A DNA stretch of 64,000 nt from Triangularia verruculosa (lineage: Eukaryota; Ascomycota; Sordariomycetes; Sordariales; Podosporaceae): contig MU863936.1 of the NCBI GenBank assembly GCA_033296885.1, positions 1 to 64,000 on the forward strand, read 5' to 3'. Positions 10,635-22,192 of this stretch are shown in pieces. A program made the translations under genes and the position numbers. The notes beneath the pieces are model-generated. The model did not search any database. It had not been told where the DNA came from and was given only the letters and a program-made list of their open reading frames with translations. Within the stretch, counting starts at the first letter, position 1. Each line of letters starts with the position of its first letter.

Positions 10635-13600
10635 ATGGCTTCCGACAGCTCTGACGACGACAGGCCTTTGGCAGGCACGAACGGTCACAGTAAGTCCTCT
10701 TCTGCCTAGGGATCTCGGCACTCCTGGAGCCGTCACCTTCTAGGTCCAACGCCAATTTTTTTGCCTCTCCTTCCCAACGCACCTCAACGTACCTCAACGT
10801 ACACCAAAACCGTACCACGCACTTGGGATTCGTGCCAGGTTGACGTGTCACCACTCGTGCTGCGGCCGTCTCGTTCGACTGCTCGCCTCGCTTGCTTCTC
10901 ATGCAGGCAATGCAGCGTTGAAAGCCATTGTTGCGTGACACGCGCTCGAAGACAATCACGGAAAAAACGCAAGCATACTGACATACTGCTATCAGAGTCC
11001 GCTCCCAAGATCTCGTCAGCTACCGACCGCAAAATGGATAAACTCGCTTCCCGGGCCCGTCCGGCTCCCCCGAATGTCTCCATTCGCAATGGCCCCGTGG
11101 GCGATGGCGATGACGCGATGGATATCGATTCTACACCCAACGGGGGCCCGAAACGGAAGGCGCGCAGCTCACTTGGCCAAGCTGTCAATTACAAGGACGA
11201 GTCAGAGAGCGATGACGGTGCACCACTGGTAGGTTTTCTCGGTTACATGCAAGATGTCAGCAGCTAACTGTTCTTCCAGGCCAAGCGTCAAAAGTCAAAA
11301 CACAAGCAGGAAGATTCCGATAGCGACGATGAGCCGATTGCGAGAAAGAAGAATGGCGCCAAGTTACCCCCTTCGATCAAGGATACCGCCATGGTCGACT
11401 CGTCGGATGATGACCAGCCTCTAGGCACAAAGCTTTCACAGAGAAAGGCGGCCATTGAGAAGTCTGCTGGCAAGAAAAAGCCAGCCCCAAAGAAGGCCAT
11501 CAAGGAGGAGGAGTCGGACGACGAACCACTGGCGAAGCCTAAGAAATCCCAGTCAAACGGCGTCGCGACTGCCAAAAAGGCCAACGGTGTCAAAAAGGAG
11601 GAGTCAGACTCGGATGCACCCATTGCAAAGAAGGTCAAGAAGGAGGCTCCCGCCAAAGGCAAGGCCAAAACTGCTGCCGCGCCGGCCAAAAAGGGCAGGT
11701 TGGTCAAGGAGGAATCGGTCGTCAACAGCGCTGCCGACGAAGAAGAAGAAGAGGAGTATCGGTGGTGGGATGCCCCAAAGAAGGAGGATGATTCCATAAA
11801 GTGGACCACACTGGAACACAATGGTGTTCTCTTCCCTCCCGCTTACGAGCCTCTTCCCAAGCACGTCAAACTCATATATGGCGACACACCGGTCAATTTG
11901 CACATTGATGCGGAGGAAGTAGCCACATTCTTTGGCTCCATGCTTCATTCCACCCAGAACGTTGAGAACCCAACCTTCCAGAAAAACTTCTTCAAGGACT
12001 TCAAGGATATTCTCAAAGAAACTGGAGGCGCGAAGGACGAGAATGGCAAGTCTGTCGATATCAAGGAGTTTGCCAAGCTTGACTTCACCAATATCTTTGA
12101 CTACTACAAGGGTCTTAGTGAAGCCAAAAAGGCTCGTCCTCCCGCCGAGAAGAAGGCGGAGAAGGCTGAGAGGGACAAGTTTGAGGCGCCCTACATGTAC
12201 TGCAAGTGGGACGGCCGGAAAGAGAAGGTGGGCAACTTCCGTGTTGAACCGCCAGGGCTTTTCCGTGGTCGTGGCGAGCATCCCAAAACTGGTACCGTCA
12301 AAAAGCGTGTCATGCCTGAGCAAGTCACCATCAACATCGGAAAGGAGGCCAAGGTTCCAGATCCGCCTCCCGGGCACAAGTGGAAGGCCGTTCAGCACGA
12401 CAACAAGGCCACATGGTTGGCAATGTGGCAGGAGAACGTCAATGGCAACTACAAGTATGTGATGCTGGCTGCCAACAGCACCGTCAAGGGTCAAGCCGAC
12501 TACAAGAAGTTCGAAAAGGCCCGCGAGCTCAACAAGCACATCCACAAGATCCGAGCCGACTACACTGCCGAGCTCAAATCTGAGGTCATGGCCGACCGGC
12601 AGCGTGCCACCGCCATGTATCTCATTGACAAGTTTGCACTCAGAGCTGGCAATGAGAAGGATACCGAGAACGAGGCAGAGACGGTAGGCTGTTGTTCGCT
12701 CAAGTTCGAGCACGTTACTCTCAGGGAACCAAACACGGTCATTTTCGACTTCCTGGGTAAAGACAGCATTCGCTTCTACAACGAGTTCACAGTTGAACGG
12801 CAGGTTTTCAAAAACTTAAAGTTGTTCAAGAAGCCTCCCAAGGCGGACGGAGATGACATCTTTGACAGGCTCACTGTAAGTCTGACTTGATTTCGATGGC
12901 GCGCACTTGGTTGCTAACAGATTTGAATAGACCTCGCAACTCAACAAGCATCTGTCCAGCTACATGCCTGGTCTCACAGCAAAAGTGTTCCGTACCTACA
13001 ACGCCTCCTACACAATGTCAAAGCTTCTCCAGTCGCTTCCAGTCAAGAACATTAGCATGGCTGAGAAGATCAAGCTGTACAACGACTGCAACCGCGAGGT
13101 CGCCGTGCTCTGCAACCACAAACGTACCGTCGGCGCGGCTCATGAGGCGCAGATGGAGAAGCTGGGAGACCGCATCAAGGGTCTCAAATATCAAAAGTGG
13201 CGCACCAAGATGATGATGCTCAATCTCGACCCGAAGCTCAAGAAGAAGAAGGGGGCCGAGTACTTTGCACTCGACGAGGACATCACCCAAGAGTGGGTTG
13301 AAGCGCACCAGAAGTTCCTCGTGAAGGAGCAGAGAACCAAGATTGAGAAGAAGTTTCAGAAGGACAATGAGAACCGCACCGCTGAAGGTGAGGAGGCGTT
13401 GAATGAGGAGGAGCTTAAGGAGCGCCTTGAGGTGGCCACGGAGCTCGAGGCCAAGTACAAGAAGGAAAACAAGACGAAGAAGGTGGAGGCCGAAGGCAAG
13501 GTCCCTACCGTCGAGAAGCTTGAAGCAGCCGTTAGCAAGTTCGACGAGCGCATCAAGACGCTCGAGCTGCAGTGTGCCGATCGTGAGGGCAACAAGGAGG

Positions 13601-13823
13601 TTGCCCTGGGCACATCCAAAATCGTAAGTTGTGCAGCAGCATTGTTGTATGCCAGCACGAATGCTAACTTTCTGTCTTCCAGAACTACATCGACCCCCGC
13701 CTCACAGTCGTCTTTTCCAAGAAGTTCAACGTCCCAATTGAGAAGTTCTTCTCCAAGACGCTACGCGACAAGTTCAAGTGGGCGATTGAGTCTGTCGGCG
13801 ACGACGAGACATGGGAGTTCTGA
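10635..13823 (+). CDS. TOP1: DNA topoisomerase I (type IB)
   Basis: Nuclear type IB topoisomerase that relaxes supercoils through a 3'-phosphotyrosine intermediate. Exons 10635-10689, 10996-11228, 11280-12875, 12931-13623 and 13683-13823 give 905 aa. Residues 1 to about 240 are a charged, Lys/Ser/Asp-rich tail with a recurring acidic motif of the SDDEPLAK type. The core begins near KWTTLEHNGVLFPPAYEPLP and includes YMYCKWDGRKEKVGNFRVEPPG (written here only as a landmark at 12193-12253), KAVQHDNKATWLA and the catalytic block FALRAGNEKDTENEAET. A Lys/Glu-rich coiled linker follows (about 13220-13530). The active-site Tyr861 lies in SKINYIDPRL; the intron at 13624-13682 separates SKI from NYIDPRL, so the tyrosine sits on a 47-codon last exon. 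The first intron is long for this genome (306 nt). Expected nuclear; the lysine clusters fit that. Confidence 0.96.
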
Positions 13824-15146
13824 GCAGTTATATCACCGGATCGCTTTATTATTCTGATGCTGTATACTATATATTATCGCCAACCTCCACCATATGCTGC
13901 TTTTCACGCCATTCATGCATTGCGTTCCAGACGATTACGGTTCGGCTTGCTACACGGCGCTCATCCATTACTTGCAGCGGCTCTCCGCTGATTGGGGTGT
14001 GTAGTTCCGGCTCCACCCATTTTTGCAATGAATGGGCCCAACTTGCTCTTGCATATTCGCACCACAACATCATGAGTGCGTTCTGAACCGGGGCGCTGGC
14101 GGCGGTTTTTAGAGAACTGAAAACGGAGTTGGGAGGGAAGAGGGAAAAATGGAGTGGAAGAGATGACTTATCAGGATTCCAAAGGGCAAAAACCTACACA
14201 AATAGTTAGCATGAACAAGCGTTGATTTATCATGATGACTGTGGCTTCCATAGCGGATGGTGACATGTTTTCAGGTTCGAAGTTATCATTCAGTGAAGTC
14301 AGTCATTCAGAATCGACACCGGCTACAACAAAACAAGTGACAGTTCGAGGTTTCATCTCTGCCAAGGGCTCCATGTCTGATCGAAGAGCAACAGTTACGG
14401 ATATGACATCAAGCAGGTGCCTGAACGTGTGCTTGATGACTGAATAAGATTCCAGCCCCTTACCGAGATCTGGTTCGGCCGTTGGTGATGCATGAGTTGA
14501 TCGAGGGGAAAAGGTGGGGCCAACCTCGTTTGACGCTGCGCCAAGCCACCAGTACACCAGCCACCCGAGATTCCTTGGCGGGCTGCTCCTCGACGGCGCC
14601 GCCGGCACCCGCCAACTTTCTTTGTGAATCCTACCGCCGAGTTTCGAAATCCACATTCCCAACCTCCTCGAAAATAATATGGTCTGTGACGAGAAACCAG
14701 CGACGCGCCGCAATCCCTGCCGAGCTGGACCCTTTTTTCCCTGGACTGATGACGACAATTGGCAGGTGGTTGGGATGATGTGTTCACCGGGATTCTTTTT
14801 CTTGGGAGCTTGTTGGATGACGGGGCGGTGGGGGGGGTGAGCAGCGATCGCATTTAACCCGAGTGAATGGCACACACATGCGCACAGCTGCAGCTTCTTT
14901 TCCGCTTTTTTGTTTTTGGTTGTGTGTATCCGTATGAGACGAGTTTCATTGCAGACATTATTCGTCGAGGTGATAATACAAGCTACAACATTGTTCTTGA
15001 GCTCCGGTCAGCCCTTTCTGTGGTTTCTGGTTGACTTCCTCCTGTGTTTAAACTCGCCTTTCTGGAGACTGTCACTGGGCCCCTCCCTTACATTTTGACG
15101 ACATCTTCAACGAGATATCCGGCTGCGACCGGAACGGGATAAGAGC
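13824..15146. other. Intergenic, TOP1 to GH16
   Basis: About 1.3 kb containing the 3' region of TOP1 and the upstream region of the Crh-type gene. Open frames on the minus strand (for example 14303-14875) are biased in composition, hold no family motif and have no plausible splice pattern. No gene is called. Confidence 0.5.
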
Positions 15147-16632
15147 ATGATGTTTCCCAGACGATGGAAGGCGGTAGCAGCAGCTTCGGCTACGCTGTTA
15201 AATGGGGTGCTGGCACAGACATGGTCGGATTGTAATCCGTTGCACACAAGTAAGTTGTCTCTTCGATATTGAACTGAAGATCACCACTAACACAGAATCT
15301 CAAGCCTGTCCCGCCAATACAGCCCTCGGAATGACAATCAATGTCGACTTCCGCCGCGGCTCTGTCGACTCTTTTATCGCCTCAGGTGGCACCCCTAATT
15401 ACAACTCCGACGGCGTATCCTTCACCGTCTCCCGCCCCGGCGAGGCGCCTCAGCTCACCTCGCTCTTCTACATCATGTTCGGCAGAGTAGAAGTAACGAT
15501 GAAGGCCGCCCCCGGAGCCGGTATCGTTTCCTCTTTGGTTCTCCTATCCGACACATTGGACGAAATTGACTTCGAATGGCTCGGTGCGGACGACAGTGAA
15601 GTTCAAACGAATTATTTCAGCAAAGGGCAGACAACGACTTACAACAGGGGCCAATTCAACCCCGCGGCCAACAACCAAGGACAATTCATCACGTATATCA
15701 TCGACTGGACACCGCAAAGAATTCAATGGTATGTCGGGGGGACGTTGGTTAGAACCCTCGGGTACGATGAGGCAGATGGGCAGTACCCGCAAACTCCGAT
15801 GCAGGTGAAGTTTGGGGCCTGGGCAGGAGGTGATAGTTCGACGAACCCCCCTGGGACGGTGGAGTGGGCTAGGGGACCGACGGATTTTTCCAATGGACCG
15901 TTTTCCATGGTGGTTAGGAGCGCGGTGATCACGGATTACTCGACAGGAAAAAGCTACACTTACGGGGACCAGAGTGGGACGTGGCAGAGTATCAGATCTG
16001 ATGGAGGCAAGATCTATGGCAACAGCGGGGGCGCCGGAGGAATCACCGTTACGGCATCAGCGGCGCCGGTTGCAACGGACGTATCACCCACGGTGCCGGT
16101 AGGCGGCATTGGACAGGGCGATACGGCCACGCAGACGGGGTGGCCTTGGGAGCCTACCGGGACGGATGGGAGGGGCAGCGGGGCGATTCCAGATGGGTGG
16201 AGGATTACGCCTGATGGAAAGTTGAGGCCGATTGGGGCTAGTACTGTGAGTGAGTAACGTTCTTTGCCCCCTGAAAAGAAAAGAAAAAGAGTTGAGCGGC
16301 TCGGAAGAGGGGTTTCTTCTTCAGGTTTTGAGGACGGACGCGCTAACGGTTGTAACCTATAGACACCCCCAATCCCGTGCTCTTGCTTGGGCCAATCTTC
16401 CTCGTCGTCGCTACCCTCACCTGTGGACGGTGGGACTTCGTCTGATCCTGATCCTATTTTGACGACTTCAACTTTTACGACTTTTGTTACGGAGACAACT
16501 GCTTCGAGTTCTGGGGATGTTCCGCCACCTCCTAGTCCAGTTGGGGCGCCGCCACAAAACGATGCCGGGAGGGAACTTATGCCATTGATGATGGTGCCGT
16601 TGGTGCTAGGTGCTAGTATTTTGCTGCTTTGA
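15147..16632 (+). CDS. GPI-anchored cell-wall transglycosylase, GH16 Crh/Utr2 type
   Basis: Extracellular GH16 enzyme of the Crh family, which transfers chitin chains onto beta-glucan in the fungal wall. Exons 15147-15249, 15296-16245 and 16363-16632 give 440 aa. Residues 1-25 form a secretion signal ending near GVLAQ, followed by the Cys-containing start TWSDCNPLHKSQACPANTALG. The GH16 core contains the catalytic motif DEIDFEWLG (nucleophile and acid/base Glu both present) at about 15558-15584, then TNYFSKGQTTTYNRGQ and the acceptor-site region WTPQRIQWYVGG. The tail is Ser/Thr/Pro rich. The protein ends in a hydrophobic stretch (LMPLMMVPLVLGASILLL) after NDAGRE, a typical GPI-attachment signal. 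No CBM18 chitin-binding module is visible, unlike yeast Utr2 or Crh1. A second ATG at 15150 is equally usable. The last intron (117 nt) has a GCTAAC branch point and its splicing is needed to reach the GPI signal. Confidence 0.92.
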
Positions 16633-17524
16633 GCAAGCCGTTTTTTTTTCTCTTCTTTTTTCATACACTTCTTTGGGAACGGGGCACTGGGAAGGTTCGA
16701 CTTTTGCATTTTGGTCTCACTGAGTATTGGCATGGCGTTTGGGAAGGGAAGCATACCATGGGCTGATTATATACCGAATTGGATAGACCTCTAGGTGACT
16801 ATAGACATGTAGACATATCACACAAGTGAAGACATAATTACCCAGCAAGAAGCTTGTTATGCAATCTTGATAGCCGCTGTTCCTGCCCTGATAGCATCGG
16901 TGTCAGGTGACTGAGCTAATCTTGCATGAGCTATGTGTGGTGGCTTGTTTCTCTTCTTCAACCTTGAATCTGCAATTGCTTGGAGCCCGACAAACATATC
17001 TCGAAGTGCGCCCTCACAGATCACTGAGTGGTCCCATCTACGAAACGATTTTAGCTCCAGATCGACACAAAAGCAACACGCTGTCTGCTAGTTCCAAACT
17101 CACATCTTTCTCGTGGTGTTTACGTTTATCATATTTTTTCTGTCCCCATCACTAACCTTCCCGGCGGGGTGACGGCTATGTATGCTATTTCCAAGAGCAG
17201 TCCAAAGGACATGCTGTAACTGACTGATATACAGGGCAGCTCAGGTAAAACCCAGAGCTCAGGATGCTATCCAAATAAAGGTCGTGAGTCATAAGCTAAC
17301 CAGTGCATCCATCTAGACATTATTGGGCTGGCGAAGTTGGCGAAGTTGAAACGTAATGGGCAGGTGTGCAGCAAGCTCTGCCGGGCTTGGAACGTAAACC
17401 GGTGACGGTGCCTTCGAGTCAGCACGGTCGAATTCCTCCATCAAAAAATAAATATGTTGTCGGGTCCACAGTCAATAGCAATCCGGGCTGATATGGACAG
17501 TCACATAAGTGTTATATCGGCAGT
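16633..17524. other. Intergenic, convergent GH16 and membrane-protein genes
   Basis: About 0.9 kb with T-rich runs after the GH16 stop and no supportable coding frame. A short direct repeat of ggcgaagttg occurs near 17330-17350. Confidence 0.5.
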
Positions 17525-18118
17525 TCAACCACCCAAAAGCTGGGCTTTCTCTTCGTCTTTGGTTGCTCCGGATCCAGTCTTGAGCAACCTATAAAGAGTG
17601 TGGCCTGAGATACTCAGGGTCATAGCTGCGCATGTGGCCCAGGGAAGGTACCCCAGGAGGATGAGGTGGGTGCTCTCTTGGCGGGCATACCCGGTAAGGG
17701 CCGCACCACCAAGGAGGATGGCATAAACAAATGGTTGGAGAGGGTCTTTACTTTGTCGTCGTTGTGTAAACGACGACACAGAGCAGCCGAAGACCAAACA
17801 TGAGAAGAGCATCAGCCCTGGTGATGGATGGAAGAGGAAGTCATCGGTGTTGGGTTGGTCTGCATGCTGCTGCGCTTGTTGTTGAATCTGAAGATCGATT
17901 AGCTGGATATCAAAGGCTGGGCTTGGCGACTTGGTACTGACGCTGACGTATCCCCGATGCAGGTCGTTCTGGACGGTGAACTCCCAGGTGACAACACTAC
18001 AGAGAATGCCCAGGCATATCTCGACAGTGTCCACTGCCCAAGGCCAGCACCCGGGACTTCGGGGTATGACGGTGGGTGTTTGTGGCAAGTGGAAGGGGCA
18101 GCATGCTTCTGAACTCAT
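17525..18118 (-). CDS. Hypothetical membrane protein, about four transmembrane segments
   Basis: I do not recognise this gene. A single exon from ATG 18116-18118 encodes 197 aa. The frame continues upstream only through a TTG, so this is the first ATG. Hydrophobic segments lie at about residues 27-46, 101-117, 129-144 and 151-172, with a Gln-rich stretch (LQIQQQAQQ) between the first and second and a short hydrophilic tail (TKDEEKAQLLGG). The N-terminus carries a Cys/Pro-rich leader (SSEACCPFHLPQTPTV). It could have an unseen 5' exon. The divergent neighbour at 19196 is also a small multi-membrane-pass protein, which suggests, but does not show, a related role. Confidence 0.6.
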   Translation of the reverse strand: MSSEACCPFHLPQTPTVIPRSPGCWPWAVDTVEICLGILCSVVTWEFTVQNDLHRGYVSVSTKSPSPAFDIQLIDLQIQQQAQQHADQPNTDDFLFHPSPGLMLFSCLVFGCSVSSFTQRRQSKDPLQPFVYAILLGGAALTGYARQESTHLILLGYLPWATCAAMTLSISGHTLYRLLKTGSGATKDEEKAQLLGG

Positions 18119-19195
18119 GGATGCAGCTTTTGCCAACTCAAGAATCGAAAAGAACTCTGAAAACGATGATAAAGGCCACGTCTTTTCGCAGTTAGTCCTG
18201 GGAAAGGCCGGTTTCCCAGAACAACCCCAAACTCACCCGTAAGTCGCTGGGGACATTCAGTCTATTATACCAGCAGACCGGACTTTCTGCACCATGGATT
18301 GCTTGATACAAGGCTTGGGTCTTGTCAAACACTTTCCGAGTCGCGGTACTGGCTGTCTGACGGTCAGCTCCCTGCCTTTCCGGTGTTGCTGCTCGCATCC
18401 ACCGGGTATCACACCAAACACGGCACAGGCAGACCACAACCACGCCCGAGGGGTTGCAGCCTTTGCATTTCAATCTTGTTTCGATCCGGTAAAGATAGGC
18501 GAGAGGTGCGCGAGCTATGATTCAGAGGCCTCTTCATGCTGCCGCGCGTGCATGGGCACACAAGGCGGCCATTCTGCTGCAGAAAGGATGCCTCGTTGTT
18601 GGTGAGGCTGACCTCCAGGCAGACAACCCTCACCGGGACTCTCGTCCAATCGCCCCCCTCCGACATTTTTGAGCCTCACCGAGCGAACCATACGCGCACC
18701 AAAATGCAAACCACTGCGAACCACGTTTGCAGAGCAAGAGAGAAGCTCAAAGACGTGTACGAACCCGTCTTGTTGGGGTGAAGAGCTCTGCATGTAAGTG
18801 CAGTCAGACCATCTTGTTGGATTTCTTATCATTGGTCCCCCCCCCGCGTTCTATCGGTGGCCTTGCTTCCTGCAACATTCACTCTGGCGACGTGGTGAGG
18901 CGAAGCTGCGCCATCTGCAAGGAGAGCTATTGGAGCTTGGTCTTTGGCGTAAGCTGTTGAGCTCCCCTCTCGCGTGGTCGTTCAAAAGTACGGGCGGCCC
19001 TCACAGTCAGGCCTTCTTCGAACTTTCCTCTGCTCCCTCTCGTCTTTTTGACTATACCCGTACTCCCGACTACCCGCAAAACCCAACATTGCCCCTTTTC
19101 TTTCTACCTTGCTCCATCTCGCCCAACTGTCAAGGCGGCAGCAGTTATAGGATTTGATCAACTCTCATCCTATCGCCATCGCCACCTCTGCAGAA
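18119..19195. promoter_or_regulatory. Shared upstream region of two divergent membrane-protein genes
   Basis: About 1.1 kb between two divergent starts. Several frames stay open for 60-100 codons on both strands but overlap one another and contain no recognisable motif. The bases just before 19196 are C/T rich, as in a 5' leader. Confidence 0.4.
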
Positions 19196-20091
19196 ATGGA
19201 GAGCCCCTTCTGCCTCCCCGGGCCGGTGCCTTCACGGGCGCGAGATCAGAAGTTTCTTCGCAAGGCCAGAATCGTGTCATGCGGTGGCATGATTGGTATG
19301 GCTTTCCTCTTCCCTTTGGCTAGCACCGAAGGGCCCTCTTTTCGAACCATGTGAGTAAACCTTCTAGGCTGCAATGACAGTACATACTGACAGAGTGATA
19401 GCACACTCTTTGCCTTCATTTTGTCCGCACTTGCCTTCCACTCGGTCTACTCTGAACCTTTTATTAGGTCAGCCTAAACAAGACTTCATTTCTCATAACG
19501 TAAGATTGCTAATCCTGCTACAGATGCGGCCCGTCTACTGCCCCTGTCGCCTTGATCTTGTTGCTTCTGGTTGTTTTTTCTGCCGGCCCTTCAAAAAAAG
19601 ACCTGGTGCCTTGGCTTCCGCTGTTTGTGACTGCTTGGAGTCTTGTTACGCTCATGATCAACAAGCATATGGTGATGGCATCGCATCATCTGTCGATATC
19701 AGCCGACTATCCTTTCGCCGGAGTCTCTACTGATCGGGCAACTGAATACTCATTCCGGTCCATGTCCAGCCAGGACAGGAATCAAACTGAATTCGAATCC
19801 AACCGCCACAACCCCCTTTACTTTGGACGCCATGGTCCTTCTTCTAGGTATTCCCAGAGGACAGGCACATTCAGCTCAGATATATCACTCTCTAGCGTGC
19901 CAGCACGACTCCAGGAGCATTGGGATGACCATACCATGGCCTACTTTGACGACCAGGAGATGCAAGAGCTTCCTCGGGAGATTCCAGAGCCATCGCTTCC
20001 CAGGACTCGGCGTGATCAAGAAAGTGACCCAGACACAGAGAGTGTGACCCAGGCCTTGGAGACAGACAGCTTCCTACTTGGCCCGCAATGA
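19196..20091 (+). CDS. Hypothetical membrane protein with acidic Ser-rich tail
   Basis: Not recognised. Exons 19196-19350, 19402-19467 and 19524-20091 give 262 aa; both introns (51 and 56 nt) have good GT..AG ends, the second has a GCTAAT branch point, and splicing joins hydrophobic stretches in frame. Hydrophobic segments lie near residues 24-42, 53-70, 79-95 and 101-120 (for example APVALILLLLVVFSAG and LVPWLPLFVTAWSLV), so four membrane passes are likely. The remaining roughly 140 residues are hydrophilic, rich in Ser, Arg and Asp/Glu, and probably cytosolic and disordered. The layout (short N-terminus, four helices, long tail) partly mirrors its divergent neighbour at 17525-18118, without obvious sequence similarity. 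Confidence 0.65.
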
Positions 20092-21960
20092 GAAATCCTG
20101 GACCCCTGGGCCGCGGCAATCAGATCATTATCATTATCACTGATCTGACCCGCGTTCATGTCTCTGGTCACCATGTTTATGTCTCCTTGGTTTTCTCATT
20201 TACCTTTTCTCCCTTCCCACGTATCTACCTCATGCCAGGTCCGGACCGGTTCCACCTACCGTGGCAACAAAACAATCCACCGGAATTTCGACCGGATGGA
20301 ACTCCACAACTACTATGACGTCTATGCCGAGGAGAACATAACGCCTCTCGACGCAGCACACGACAGTACCCACAAGGACTTGCCATGTTGGTGTACAGAC
20401 GTTACGCCATGCCATAGCCATTCACCGCAGCTGGGGCCATTCAATATGCTGCTTCACCTACCGAGTTTGCCGGGGTTTTCAGCATACTCAAACGATAGAC
20501 TGGTCGATACATGATTCGACACATGAACCTCTGTTATCCTTCCGCACATCCACACAGATAACACACGTACATGCGCATGGCACATAAAGCCCGGGAACCC
20601 CACCATACCACCACGCCTCCCTTACACGAACTGCTTGAGGAAGCAGTGTGGGACGACGGGTGTTTCAGTTGTTATTGCATAGGCGGCAGTCATGACTTTC
20701 TTCCCTTTCAGTGCTGTCATACTTTCCCTTTTGCATTGTTCATTTATCGTTGCTGCCTCATATATATAGAGAGAGCATGGGCGGGAATCACAGCCATGCG
20801 GGATCAACCATTATACGTTTTTCAGGGGGGGGGGGGAGGAAACACACAACATATCATCAACAATAAACAACCACAACAACAAAAGTGATTTTCTGGACGT
20901 CCACCAGAAATGAGACAGTCCAGCTTCGGTCAGTTGGGATAAATCTTCATCGATTACGGAGACACAGCATGGCATGGCATGCTATGGCATGAAATGGCAC
21001 CAAGCACTTAATGAAGGGACACAGATCGCCCCGATAATGATCGTCATGAAAGATTTCATGATCATCCACCTTTGTATATAAAAACATGCCATGAAGGGAA
21101 ACAGAACTTTGTACATAGCATTCCAGACACGGGCGGGAACACCCGCCCACACACATACAAGGCAGCAACAAAAATGAAAACGGGAGTGTGTTGCAGTTCT
21201 TGTCCGACTAGTTCGATGGATATGGCTTTAAAGCCTTATCGACTTCTATGATGAGAACCCTCTAGAGGGAAGAGGTGGTGATCCTCAAATAAATCACTTA
21301 CACCGAGCCTGCCTGGAGCGAAGAAAAAAAAAACGTCCATCAAGAAATGGCAATCACGAAGGCAGAAGAAAGTTGGCTCACACATCTGAGAAGCGCGGGA
21401 TTCTCACCCCCCTGCTTGTCCCCCATCTAGTGCTGGGGCCATGGGTAGAGATGGACAGTATACAGTGGTAGATATGACCGTCCAACTGTGCTATTACGGT
21501 CCCCTGATTGCTGGGAAGTCTGAAACGTGGTGTTGAATATTTTGGCTCGGGTTATGAAATACGACCAAGGCGTACACATAGAAGGTGATAAATGTCAGTG
21601 GGATAAGCTTGAAATGCACTACAGGGAGGGTTTCTGATGAAAGGAGTTGGTTTGACAGAGCTACTGTCATGATGCTTAGCTGTGCCCGTGGCGGGCAAGA
21701 CTCAAACAAGTGAATATAATGACTGGTCCGTGCTAGGAAGGTAGGTGAATTTTATTGAAGAGGTTTTCTGTAGTAGACTATATATTCCTGGATGTTTACA
21801 GTTTTGTATATATATATAGTGCCATCTTCCTTCTTTCTCGGCATATCATATCGGAGCGTGATGCCCGACGCGGTGTGCTGGGCTGAGGTGTTGAGGTTCT
21901 GCGGTTCTTGGGTTCTGAGGTGCGTGGGTGCTAGGGCTGTTGGACGGGGTTCGGGGCTGA
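20092..21960. other. Intergenic with simple repeats
   Basis: No supportable gene. It holds a run of 12 G at 20825-20836, a cluster of overlapping GGCATG words at 20967-20999, and a short inverted motif around atttcatgatcat at 21050-21064. The right part leads into the minisatellite downstream of the aminotransferase gene. Confidence 0.5.
20825..20836. repeat. Poly-G run (12 G)
   Basis: Uninterrupted guanine run followed by a short purine-rich stretch. It is a likely length-variable microsatellite or sequencing-prone site. Confidence 0.8.
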
Positions 21961-22107
21961 GGTTCTGGGACTGATGTTCTGGGACTGGGGTTCTTGGATC
22001 GGGGTTCTTGGACGAGGTTCTGGGACTGAGGTTCTGGGACTGAGGTTCTGGGACTGATGTTCTGGGACTGATGTTCTGGGACTGGGGTCTTGAGCTGAGG
22101 TTCTTGC
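21961..22107. repeat. Minisatellite with a 14-bp unit
   Basis: About ten tandem, partly diverged copies of the unit ggttctgggactga. Variants differ mainly at the first base (ggttc or tgttc) and the last bases (ctga or ctgg), and some copies are 13 bp long. Degenerate copies extend leftwards to about 21890. The array lies within 100-300 bp of the stop codon of the aminotransferase gene, probably in or just past its 3' untranslated region. Confidence 0.85.
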
Positions 22108-22192
22108 CGCTGACACTGGGGTTTGTGGTAATGGAGTTTTGGACCAAGGTGCTGAGGTCTGAGTTCTGAGATATCAGGTAGTGGAGGGAACT

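Noticed and set aside
11604..12713. 369-codon open frame antisense to topoisomerase I
   Set aside because: Same reason: a shadow of a conserved exon, with no independent evidence.
14303..14875. 190-codon minus-strand frame between TOP1 and the GH16 gene
   Set aside because: No family motif, biased composition and no splicing or start context that supports it.
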